Source: Bacillota bacterium
GTDB lineage: Bacteria > Bacillota > Desulfitobacteriia > Desulfitobacteriales > JAJXUE01
Assembly (NCBI GenBank): GCA_021811155.1
Contig: JAJZPO010000008.1
Location: 1-52,334, forward strand
Direction of reading: 5' to 3'
Length of the DNA: 52,334 nt
How positions within the stretch are numbered: the stretch's first letter is position 1; every line of letters starts with the position of its first letter. Shown one piece after another: positions 9,568 through 18,333 of the stretch. A program made the translations under genes and the position numbers. The notes below the pieces were generated by a model. The model saw only the letters and a program-made list of their open reading frames with translations, was not told the origin of the DNA and did no database searches.

Positions 9568-10263
9568 ATGTCTGATCTGACTATGCCGGCTGCGGCGCCG
9601 CAGGACGAGCCGCTCAAGGGAAACGCTGCGGACACGGTGAGCCTGGGAAAAGGAATCGGCATCATCTTGCTGGTGACTGTTCTATTAGCTGGGATTGGCA
9701 TGGGAGCCGGAAAGTACTTCTTCTGGAACAGGTATGACACCGGCAGCAAGCTTGAACGTGAATTTAAGGACAACATGGACAGGGTAAAGGCTGACCCCAC
9801 CAATCCGCTCAACCATGTTCAGCTGGGATGGGACTACTATCTTCTCAATAAAAACGATGCAGCTGTGGGTGAATTCAAGAAAGCCCTCTCCCTGGACCCG
9901 CGCAACTATGCTGCCTTTTATGACGAAGGGCTGGCATACATGAACCTAAAAAATTTCGACCAGGCGGCAGAAAGCCTGAAAAGCGCTGTTCAAATCGTGC
10001 CCAATGCTTTTCCGCCTCATTTGAACCTGGCCATAAGCTATTTCAAACTTGCCAAATATGATGACGCGCTGAAGGAACTGTCCCTGGCCTACAAAGCCAA
10101 TCCAGGTTCGCCGGAAACCATGTACTGGCGCGGTATGGTTTACGAAAAGCAGGGCAAGTTCAAGGACGCGCAGCAAGAGTACCAGACAGCGGTCAACTTT
10201 GATCCGGGCTACAAGGATGCCAGGGATGCCTATGCGCGCGTCTCCAGGCTGGTGAAAAACTAA
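9568..10263 (+). CDS. Module 1: membrane-anchored TPR protein
   Basis: N-terminal TM (GIGIILLVTVLLAGIGMGAGKYFFW), then TPRs such as NAAVGEFKKALSLDPRNYAAFYDEGLAYMNLKNFDQAAESLKSA; RBS aaaggagg. Confidence 0.92.
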   Translation: MSDLTMPAAAPQDEPLKGNAADTVSLGKGIGIILLVTVLLAGIGMGAGKYFFWNRYDTGSKLEREFKDNMDRVKADPTNPLNHVQLGWDYYLLNKNDAAVGEFKKALSLDPRNYAAFYDEGLAYMNLKNFDQAAESLKSAVQIVPNAFPPHLNLAISYFKLAKYDDALKELSLAYKANPGSPETMYWRGMVYEKQGKFKDAQQEYQTAVNFDPGYKDARDAYARVSRLVKN

Positions 10264-10320
10264 GCCAAAACAGTGAACTCGTTCAACTAAAGTTGAAATG
10301 AAAGCGGAGGCCTTAAAACT

Positions 10321-11340
10321 ATGGCAAGCGTTGAAGTGACACCGCGACCAAAACGGCAAATAAAGAAGCGCGATATCAAGATTGCTGTAATAACTATCTT
10401 CTTGCTCTTCTTAGCCATATTTGCTTATTTCTACTGGACGGACCGCAATCCGTTCCAGGTAGTTGGCAATGCGATCGGGCCTGTGACGCCGCCTACCCCT
10501 CTCTTCGGGATCTATGGCTCCGGTACTATGGGACCGTTGAAAAACCCCATGGGCGTGACCGTAACTGGCCGGAGGATTTTTGTGACCGATACAGGCAACC
10601 ACCGGGTGGCAGTCTTTGACTATGATGGGAACCCGCTCTACACCTTTGGCAAAGAGGGGAGCGGCAAAGGCCAATTTGGCTTCCCCTACGGCATTACGGC
10701 GGACAATTCAGGTCTTTTGTATATAGCTGATTTGTATAACGGCAGCATTGCGGTTTATACCCAGGCCGGTCAATTCGTTAAGTACTTCCTTGACCCTAAA
10801 GCCAACCTGGTCAAGCAGCCTGCGGGGATATTCTTTGACAGCAGCACCAACAGCATTTTTGTTACTGATGTGGCCCTGAACAAAGTGATGCAGTTTGACC
10901 TGAACGGCAAAAAGCTCCTGGAGATGGGGGCAAGGGGCAACGGCGCGGGTCAGTTGCTCTCACCCAACGATGTCTGGGTAACGGGCAATAACATCATTGT
11001 GTCCGATACCGGCAACGACCGGGTCGACGTATTTGACCGCAGCGGCAAATACGTCGGTCTCAACCTGGGAGACGACCAGAATCTGGGTCCGGCCAAATCA
11101 GCCTTCGTTAACACCCGGGGTGTGGTGGTGGACGGCCGCGGCACGTTGTTTGTAGTGAGCAATCTGACGGACAAGGTCTATGCCTTCGCTAAGGACGGGC
11201 ACAAACCCTACCCGCCCTTCGGCTCCCTCGGTCAGGGCAATGACCAGTTCAGCCTGCCGAACGGCGCCTTTGTGGACAACCAGGGCCGGCTCTATTTCGC
11301 CGACACCATGAACCAGCGGGTAATGGTTTACCAGGATTAG
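10321..11340 (+). CDS. Module 1: membrane-anchored NHL-repeat beta-propeller protein
   Basis: N-terminal TM then repeated FVTDTGNHRVAVFDYDGNPLYTFG...GQFGFPYGITADNSGLLYIAD blades. Confidence 0.93.
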   Translation: MASVEVTPRPKRQIKKRDIKIAVITIFLLFLAIFAYFYWTDRNPFQVVGNAIGPVTPPTPLFGIYGSGTMGPLKNPMGVTVTGRRIFVTDTGNHRVAVFDYDGNPLYTFGKEGSGKGQFGFPYGITADNSGLLYIADLYNGSIAVYTQAGQFVKYFLDPKANLVKQPAGIFFDSSTNSIFVTDVALNKVMQFDLNGKKLLEMGARGNGAGQLLSPNDVWVTGNNIIVSDTGNDRVDVFDRSGKYVGLNLGDDQNLGPAKSAFVNTRGVVVDGRGTLFVVSNLTDKVYAFAKDGHKPYPPFGSLGQGNDQFSLPNGAFVDNQGRLYFADTMNQRVMVYQD

Positions 11341-11412
11341 CCCAAGGGTTAAGCCTGGTAAACCTGGCATAAAATGCCCTTCCTCCGGGGTACAGGTGGA
11401 AAACCACTTGCC

Positions 11413-11472
11413 ATATTAGCAAATTCGGTCTCGGAAAGGGGGTGAGGAAAATGAGACGACTCACGCTAATAT
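11413..11472 (+). promoter_or_regulatory. Conserved leader hairpin enclosing an RBS/ATG upstream of the hexaheme gene (copy 1)
   Basis: Nested inverted repeats ATATTAGC/GCTAATAT and GTCTC/GAGAC with GGGGGTG and ATG in the loop region. Confidence 0.55.
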
Positions 11473-11498
11473 CCACACACAATATTGGAGGGAAAAAA

Positions 11499-12995
11499 GT
11501 GAAAAAGATCAGTCTGATCCTGGCTCTGGCGTTAGTATTAGTAGTGGCTTTTGCAGCAAGCGCTTACGCTGACTATACTAACTTCTACGGTGGTTACAAT
11601 GTCTCCGCCAACGGCGTAACAACCGGCCAATCCACCAACTGGGGCGGCGGCGCCAGTTCGATTCAAAACAGGAGCGCGTTGAATATCAACCCCACTACCG
11701 GCGGATGGGGCCAAACAACGAATCCCACTGCGGTTTACCTGCCTGGCAATCCTTCCCAGCAGCCTGTTCACAGCGACTACCAAGCCAACACCGATGCCTG
11801 CGCGGCCTGCCACGCAGTCCACACCGGCAACGGCGACGCCCTGACCCAGTGGAACACCGCGGGACTTGCGGGTATCACCAATGTCTGTATGGCCTGCCAC
11901 GACGGTACGGTTACCAAAACCTACAACGTCATTGCCGGTACTTTCGCCGCGTCTGACACCGGCGCAACCGAACCAAACAACGGCGGCCTGTTCGCTGTAG
12001 TCTATGAGGGCAACACCAACAGCGCTTCTGAACACAACGTGTTTGCCGGTTTGCTCACCAGCGCAGCCTATGGCGGAGCAAACCCGAACGACATCGTTCA
12101 AACCAATGTGACAACCACTACGGATACAGCCGGAAACACCACTGCGGTTGCCGACAGCCACGGCAACTGGGATATCGACTTCGATTGCACGGCTTGCCAT
12201 ACCCCGCACGGCCAAGGCGGCAATGCCCGGATCCTGAATCCGAACCCCAACTATGTGATGACCAACGGCCAGGCGCCTGCAAAAGGCACCACAACCACTA
12301 CGGAAACAGCCGCACTTTCGGCTGCTGCATCCTATGCGCTGAGCGGCAGACCTATTTTGGGATATCCCTATGGCTTTACCGTAAAAGTTGGAACTACCTC
12401 TCTGGCCGAGTATCAGGATTACACCATATCTCTCGATCCGACTTCGGGCAACGCCGTTATCAACTTTAAGAACCCTCAGACAGGTGCCCTCACAGTCAGC
12501 TATACCGCAGCCTTGGCTGTACGGATGAATGTGGCCAACAAGCTGACATCAGCGGAAGCGGTCACATATGAATCCGGTATCAACAAGTTCTGCGGCGCCT
12601 GCCATACAGACTACAATACTGAAAACGTTACCGATCCCGCCGGCACCCTAAACGGTACTTACAGCAGCCATACCCGCCACCTTGTAGGCATGACCGCCTC
12701 CTCTTCCGCACGACAAGCCAGAGGCCTCAAGTTCCAGTATCCGGTTGGCTCGTCCAACCCGGCTGCAGCCAGCGGCGGCCAGGTTACCTGTCTGACCTGC
12801 CACTACGCTCATGGCACTGACCAAAGCAGGTGGCAAGCCACAGCAAACTCTTCGGGCATCAGCGCCTACAATTCATCTGAGCTGGCCGGTTCCTCCCGCC
12901 TGAAACGACTCCCGAACATGGGCGTTTGTGAAGCTTGCCATGAAAAAGGCACCGGCGCCTTCAGCGGCGGCTTCAACGGTCAAACCGCATTCTAG
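11499..12995 (+). CDS. Module 1: secreted OmcS-like hexaheme c-type cytochrome
   Basis: GTG start after GGAGGG; signal peptide VKKISLILALALVLVVAFAASAYA; six CxxCH (CAACHAVH, CMACHDG, CTACHTPHG, CGACHTDYN, CLTCHYAHG, CEACHEKG). An upstream in-frame ATG is at 11451. Confidence 0.9.
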   Translation: MKKISLILALALVLVVAFAASAYADYTNFYGGYNVSANGVTTGQSTNWGGGASSIQNRSALNINPTTGGWGQTTNPTAVYLPGNPSQQPVHSDYQANTDACAACHAVHTGNGDALTQWNTAGLAGITNVCMACHDGTVTKTYNVIAGTFAASDTGATEPNNGGLFAVVYEGNTNSASEHNVFAGLLTSAAYGGANPNDIVQTNVTTTTDTAGNTTAVADSHGNWDIDFDCTACHTPHGQGGNARILNPNPNYVMTNGQAPAKGTTTTTETAALSAAASYALSGRPILGYPYGFTVKVGTTSLAEYQDYTISLDPTSGNAVINFKNPQTGALTVSYTAALAVRMNVANKLTSAEAVTYESGINKFCGACHTDYNTENVTDPAGTLNGTYSSHTRHLVGMTASSSARQARGLKFQYPVGSSNPAAASGGQVTCLTCHYAHGTDQSRWQATANSSGISAYNSSELAGSSRLKRLPNMGVCEACHEKGTGAFSGGFNGQTAF

Positions 12996-13136
12996 GCTCG
13001 TTTTCTTCGGGTTTCAACATTGCACAACTTTCTATGCTTCTTTTGGCGCTCCAACTTAGTGTTGCGGCGCCTTTTTTACACCTAAAACAAAAGCTCAAAG
13101 CGACTCGACACAAACCGACAAATAATGAGCTTTATA

Positions 13137-13163
13137 TGTCGAATAGAAGTATAATATGTCGGA
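13137..13163. promoter_or_regulatory. Putative promoter/TGTCGAA-box region upstream of cytochrome module 2
   Basis: TGTCGAATAGAAGTATAATATGTCGG; paralogous to 8290-8316 and contains a TATAAT. Confidence 0.45.
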
Positions 13164-13386
13164 ATTTGTTGGGAAAATTGCAAAGGAATTACAGGGGTTA
13201 AGGCGAAATATTAAGTATCGAAATAGAGTGAATCAACGAAGTTCACACAGATAGAAAAAGAATTGTAGAAAGTTGTGCAAAATGGTGCAATGGAAATCAC
13301 TCCTAATCCCTTACTGGGCGACAGAAGGTGAGTGGATGTCGAAAATTCTACAGGGCCGCTCGGGCGATATGCAGAGGGTGATTTAA

Positions 13387-14499
13387 TTGCTGGCGAGGTT
13401 GAAAGCAAGCCTGAAAACAACGGAAGGCAAGTTGAAAGCATTCATTGTTCTTTCAGGTTCTGCAATTATGTTCTTGGCGCTGACCATCGGAATTCTGCAG
13501 CTGACCAACACGCCGCTCTTTTGCTCCAGCTGCCATGAGATGAGGCCTGAGTACTACACCTGGAAAGGGTCGGCTCATAGTCAGGTTGCTTGTGTAGAAT
13601 GTCACATACAACCCGGAGCCGAGAACCTGGTAAAGCACAAAATCGAGTCCTTAAGTCAACTTTATCTGCATTTTACCGGCGCCTATGTCACGCCGATTGC
13701 GGTCAAGGAGCCGGTCCCCAACTCAGTGTGTGAAGGCTGTCATGACATGGCAAAAAGGGTTACCACTCCTTCGCAAGATATCAAGTTTCCTCACACAACT
13801 CACCTGGATAAAAAGGTTCAGTGCGTAACCTGTCACGCAGGGGTGGTGCACGGCAGCATTGAGGAAAAGGGTTTCACCGCCATGACGGATTACAGTAAGT
13901 GGAATGCTCCGGTTGGCGCTGCTTATGTATCCGGCCCGGCCTCCAAGTATTTTACCAAACTGCAGATGAACGATTGCGTTGAGTGCCATAAAGAGAATGG
14001 AGCGCCCACAAGTTGTGATACCTGCCATACGAAGAGGGTTAAACCTCAGTCGCACCTGGCTCCAACCTGGCTTACTCAGCACGGCCCTCAGGCAGAGAAG
14101 GACATCAAGTCCTGTAATGAGTGCCATTCTGTTACGTTGAAATACGGCGCAATTCCTACCGACAATTTTTCCGCCAAAGATTACGCCAGGGCAAACACCT
14201 TCTGTAACAGCTGCCACGCCAATAAGCCGGCCGGACATACCGCGGACTGGCGGGCAATCCACCCTGGGCCGGCCAAGGCTGACCGCAACGGCTGCCTTAC
14301 CTGCCACGACGAAAACCCGCCGCGCAGCGGCAGCGCCGCTCCGGCCAGGACATTCTGCGGCAGATGTCACGTTGAAAAGCATTCACCCCCGAAGTTTCAT
14401 CCCGTCCCCGTTCCGCCCGCGGGCTACCAGCGGAGTTTGTGCGGCGCCTGCCACAACAGCAATGTCTGTGAAAACTGTCACGCGAGCACAGCCACATAG
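13387..14499 (+). CDS. Module 2: membrane-anchored NapC/NrfH-like 12-CxxCH cytochrome
   Basis: Close paralog of 8421-9527; probable TTG start; twelve CxxCH counted. Confidence 0.92.
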   Translation: MLARLKASLKTTEGKLKAFIVLSGSAIMFLALTIGILQLTNTPLFCSSCHEMRPEYYTWKGSAHSQVACVECHIQPGAENLVKHKIESLSQLYLHFTGAYVTPIAVKEPVPNSVCEGCHDMAKRVTTPSQDIKFPHTTHLDKKVQCVTCHAGVVHGSIEEKGFTAMTDYSKWNAPVGAAYVSGPASKYFTKLQMNDCVECHKENGAPTSCDTCHTKRVKPQSHLAPTWLTQHGPQAEKDIKSCNECHSVTLKYGAIPTDNFSAKDYARANTFCNSCHANKPAGHTADWRAIHPGPAKADRNGCLTCHDENPPRSGSAAPARTFCGRCHVEKHSPPKFHPVPVPPAGYQRSLCGACHNSNVCENCHASTAT

Positions 14500-14526
14500 G
14501 CTCTTTACAAGGTGAGGAGGATACAC

Positions 14527-15228
14527 ATGACAGATCTGACCATACCGGCCTCAGCGCCGCAAAATACGCCCGGCTCGCCGGGACCAAAAAATACAGGCAC
14601 TGTAAGCCTGCAAAAAGGCATCGGCGTTCTCTTGCTGGTAACCGTCCTGTTTACCGCAATTGGACTGGGGATCGGGCACTTCTTCTTCTGGAACAGGTAT
14701 GACAAAGGCACACTCTTGGACCACGAATTTGCGGACAACCTGGCCAAGGTCAAGGCAGATCCCAACAATCCGCTTAACCATGTGCAGTTGGGCTGGGACT
14801 ATTTCCTCATGAACAAAAATGAGAACGCCGTGGGAGAGTTTAAAAAAGCGCTGTCCCTCGACCCCAAAAACTATGCGGCGCACTATGACCTGGGCCTTTC
14901 CTATATGAGCCTGAAGCGCTACGACCAGGCGGCGGAAAGTCTGAAGAACGCGATCCAGATCGTACCCAACGCCTTCGATCCGCACCTCAACCTGGCTATA
15001 AGCTACTTCTACATCGCCAAATACGACGACGCTTTAAAGGAGTTGTCCCTGGCTTACAAAGCTAATCCAGGCTCGCCGGAAACCATGTACTGGCGCGGCA
15101 TGGTGTACGAAAAGCAGGGCAAGTACCAGGATGCCCTGCAGGAATACCAGACTGCGGTTAATTTCGAACCCAATTATGCCGATGCCAGGGAGGCCTACGC
15201 ACGCGTAGCCAAACAGGTCAAGAAATAA
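14527..15228 (+). CDS. Module 2: membrane-anchored TPR protein
   Basis: MTDLTIPASAPQ...; close paralog of 9568-10263; RBS gtgaggagg. Confidence 0.92.
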   Translation: MTDLTIPASAPQNTPGSPGPKNTGTVSLQKGIGVLLLVTVLFTAIGLGIGHFFFWNRYDKGTLLDHEFADNLAKVKADPNNPLNHVQLGWDYFLMNKNENAVGEFKKALSLDPKNYAAHYDLGLSYMSLKRYDQAAESLKNAIQIVPNAFDPHLNLAISYFYIAKYDDALKELSLAYKANPGSPETMYWRGMVYEKQGKYQDALQEYQTAVNFEPNYADAREAYARVAKQVKK

Positions 15229-15280
15229 GCAACGAAAGTGGGTGAACGGCCCTGCTCAAGGGTCAGGGCCGGATTAAAGT

Positions 15281-16300
15281 ATGGCGAGTGTTGAGAACGC
15301 TGCAAGACCGAAGCGGCAGATAAAAGTAAGGGACCTGAAGCAGGTGATGCTGGTCATTCCGCTCATCTTAACCGCGGTATTCGCTTATTCTTACTGGACA
15401 GGCCAGAACCCGTGGAACAAGGTGAGAGGGGTCCTGGGCCCTGCCACTACGCCCAGCCCGGTTTTTGGGATTTACGGTTCTGGGAACATGGGCCCGCTGA
15501 AACAGCCCATGGCTGTAGCGGAAGTGAACCGCAAGGTATTTGTGTCGGATACCGGGAACCACAGGATAGCTGTTTTTGATTATGACGGCAACCCTCTCTA
15601 TACCTTCGGCGCTCAGGGGAGCAGCCAGGGACAGTTCAGCTTTCCCTATGGCATCACGGTGGACGGTTCAGGCCAAATCTATGTGGCTGACCTCAACAAC
15701 GGCAACATTCAGGTCTTCAGCCAGAACGGCAAGTTCCTGAAGTACTTCCTCGACCCTAAGACCAACCTGGTGAAGCAGCCCGCCGGGCTCTTCTATGACC
15801 AAAGCAGCAACAGCATCTTTGTCACCGATGTGGCGCTCAGCCAGGTCCTGCAGTTTGACATAAACGGCAAGAAACTGCTTGAGGCGGGTAAAAGGGGGAG
15901 CGGCATGGGAGAATTGCTCTCGCCCAACGCTGTGTGTGCAGCCGGAGACAATATCATCGTCTCCGACACCGGCAACGATAGGGTGGAGGTGTTCGACCGG
16001 AGCGGCAAGTGCTTGGGTATAAACCTGGGGGACCAGCAAAACCTGGGCCCGGCCAAATCAGCCTTTGTCAATACCAGGGGGGTAGCGGTGGACGGCCGCG
16101 GCACATTGTTTGTGGTCAGCAACCTGACCAACAAGGTCTTCGCCTTTGACAAAGAGGGCCACAAGCCTTATCCGCCTTTCGGCTCCCTGGGCCAGGGCAA
16201 CGACCAGTTCAGCCTCCCCAACGGGATATTCATCGACGGCCAGTCAAGGCTCTACATCGCCGATAGCATGAACCAGCGCGTCATGGTTTACCAGGACTAG
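15281..16300 (+). CDS. Module 2: membrane-anchored NHL-repeat protein
   Basis: 339 aa, same length as and strongly similar to 10321-11340. Confidence 0.93.
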   Translation: MASVENAARPKRQIKVRDLKQVMLVIPLILTAVFAYSYWTGQNPWNKVRGVLGPATTPSPVFGIYGSGNMGPLKQPMAVAEVNRKVFVSDTGNHRIAVFDYDGNPLYTFGAQGSSQGQFSFPYGITVDGSGQIYVADLNNGNIQVFSQNGKFLKYFLDPKTNLVKQPAGLFYDQSSNSIFVTDVALSQVLQFDINGKKLLEAGKRGSGMGELLSPNAVCAAGDNIIVSDTGNDRVEVFDRSGKCLGINLGDQQNLGPAKSAFVNTRGVAVDGRGTLFVVSNLTNKVFAFDKEGHKPYPPFGSLGQGNDQFSLPNGIFIDGQSRLYIADSMNQRVMVYQD

Positions 16301-16343
16301 CGCTCCGAGCATATCCAGGGTAAGAGCGGGGAAACCGCTTGCC

Positions 16344-16403
16344 ATATTAGCAGATTCCGTCTCAGAAAGGGGGTGTGCAAGATGAGACGACCCAGGCTAA
16401 TAT
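16344..16403 (+). promoter_or_regulatory. Conserved leader hairpin enclosing an RBS/ATG upstream of the hexaheme gene (copy 2)
   Basis: ATATTAGC (16344) with GCTAATAT (16396) and GTCTC (16359) with GAGAC (16384), same layout as copy 1. Confidence 0.55.
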
Positions 16404-16429
16404 TTGACCAGAACAATGGAGGGAAAAAA

Positions 16430-17941
16430 GTGAAAAAGATCAGCCTTATCCTGGCCCTGACGTTGGTGTTGGTAGCGGCTTTCGCGGCAAGTGCTTACGC
16501 TGACTACACTAACTTCAATACCACTTACAATGTCACCACAACCGGTACGGTTAAGGGTGCCACCACCAACTGGGCAGACGGAACCAGCACCATTGGAGGA
16601 AATTCCGGCGGCCTTACTACCAGGGGTACGATAGGTATCAACCCAATTGACGGTACATGGGGTTCCACTTCGAACCATCAGATTTACCTGCCCGGCAATC
16701 CGTCTGTGGTGCCGATCCACGACAGCTACACAGCCAACACCGACGCCTGCGCCGCCTGCCACGCTGTCCACACCGGCAACGGCGACTCCCTGACCCAATG
16801 GAACACTTTCTCCGGCACAGCAGGAATTACCAATGTCTGCATGGCCTGCCATGACGGCACGGTCACCAAAACCTACAACGTAATCGCGGGAACATATGTT
16901 TCCACTGACGGAGGCACTGTCAAAAAGAACAACGGCGGTCTGTTCGCCACGGCCTATGATGCCCCCGCAGACACCAATGCTTCTGCGCATAACGTGTTCG
17001 GCGGCATGCTGACCAGCGCGGCTTTTGGCGGTTCAAACCCCGGCGACATCGTGAGCGACCATACGGGCGCCGGAACTGCTGACAGCCATGGCAAATGGAC
17101 TGTTGCCTTCGACTGCGCCGCCTGCCATACCCCGCACGGCCAGGGCGGCAATGCCCGCATCCTGGACCCGAACCCGAACTTCGTCCAAACAGCGGGCACT
17201 GACCCTTCCGCCGCAGGCGGCAACTATACAACGACCAGTGAAACAGCTTCTCTTTCCACAACTACCACCTATAGCCTGACCAAGGGAGTGCCCATCCTGG
17301 GGTGGCCGTACGGCTTCGTCGTTACGGTGAACAGTACTACAGTACAATCTGCAGATTATTATGTAAGCCTTAACAGGACAAACGGCAGCGCGACTGTTAC
17401 CTTTAAAAATGCCCAAACCGGCTCTCTTCAGGTCTCTTACACGCCTGCGCTGCAGGTGCGGATGAACATCGCCACCCCACTCACCAGCGGTGAAACTGTG
17501 ACCTATCAATCCGGCATGAACCAGTTCTGCGGCGCCTGCCACACAGACTATAACACCAGCGCTATAGTTGCCGGAGGCGGAAATCCCGCCGCGAGCCTGA
17601 ACGGCGTTTACAGCAGCCACACCCGCCACGCCGTAGGCTATGACTTCAGTTATGGCGGCAAGTCTGAACCTGTCACACAGGAAAAGCGCGGCCTGCGCTT
17701 CGAGTATCCGGGAGGCGTAAAGGACAGCGGTGCTGCTAACATCACCTGCCTGACCTGCCACTATGCCCACGGCGTGGACAAGAGCAGGTGGATTGATACC
17801 GCCGGCACTTCAGGTATCGCAGCCTATAACTCTGACGAGGTGGCCGGTTCTTCCCGTCTGAAAATCCTGCCGAACATGGGTGTCTGCGAGGCATGCCATG
17901 AAAAAGGCACAGGAGCTTTCAGCGGTGACTTCAAATTCTAA
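16430..17941 (+). CDS. Module 2: secreted OmcS-like hexaheme c-type cytochrome
   Basis: GTG start; VKKISLILALTLVLVAAFAASAYA signal peptide; six CxxCH in the same order as 11499-12995. Confidence 0.9.
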   Translation: MKKISLILALTLVLVAAFAASAYADYTNFNTTYNVTTTGTVKGATTNWADGTSTIGGNSGGLTTRGTIGINPIDGTWGSTSNHQIYLPGNPSVVPIHDSYTANTDACAACHAVHTGNGDSLTQWNTFSGTAGITNVCMACHDGTVTKTYNVIAGTYVSTDGGTVKKNNGGLFATAYDAPADTNASAHNVFGGMLTSAAFGGSNPGDIVSDHTGAGTADSHGKWTVAFDCAACHTPHGQGGNARILDPNPNFVQTAGTDPSAAGGNYTTTSETASLSTTTTYSLTKGVPILGWPYGFVVTVNSTTVQSADYYVSLNRTNGSATVTFKNAQTGSLQVSYTPALQVRMNIATPLTSGETVTYQSGMNQFCGACHTDYNTSAIVAGGGNPAASLNGVYSSHTRHAVGYDFSYGGKSEPVTQEKRGLRFEYPGGVKDSGAANITCLTCHYAHGVDKSRWIDTAGTSGIAAYNSDEVAGSSRLKILPNMGVCEACHEKGTGAFSGDFKF

Positions 17942-18030
17942 TCTGACAGCTTCATTTTCGCGCAAGCCGGTCCAGCGGGCCGGCTTTGCTCGTCTCTCGG
18001 GAAATGCCCTTTTGGGTCGCCAAGCAGAAT

Positions 18031-18060
18031 AGGACAGCGGGGACGGTTCTTAACGTCCTA
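18031..18060. repeat. REP-like imperfect palindrome
   Basis: AGGACAGCGGGGACGGTTCTTAACGTCCTA. Confidence 0.6.
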
Positions 18061-18333
18061 GCAGATACACAACTATTGCTGGCAAATGTTGACGGAATAT
18101 CGGAAAACATTTAAGATTAGGCTGTTGGGCAGAAGGTTGGCGGTGGGCGCCATAGCCTGATGCTCAAGGGTATTAGGATTAGGGAACAGGATTTTCCTGG
18201 CCCCTAATTCTTTTTTTATCCTGAAAGGGAAATTCACCAGTAATATTGGACAAATTGTTGAAAATATGAATCACTATTGGAGGACATGAAATCCAAAACC
18301 TAGCGCCAGTCTGAATGAAAGGAGACAAAGGAA

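Noticed and set aside
11391-11472. GEMM (c-di-GMP/cGAMP) riboswitch upstream of the cytochrome
   Set aside because: Attractive because GEMM riboswitches control Geobacter cytochromes, but the conserved GEMM core (CACRGNGCAAACC..GACGCAAAGCC) is absent.
8421-14499. Nitrite reductase NrfA or hydroxylamine oxidoreductase
   Set aside because: N-terminal TM followed by NapC/NrfH-type CxxCHEM..CxDCH and no NrfA-type CxxCK or HAO tyrosine cross-link context; better described as NapC-like multiheme electron-transfer proteins.
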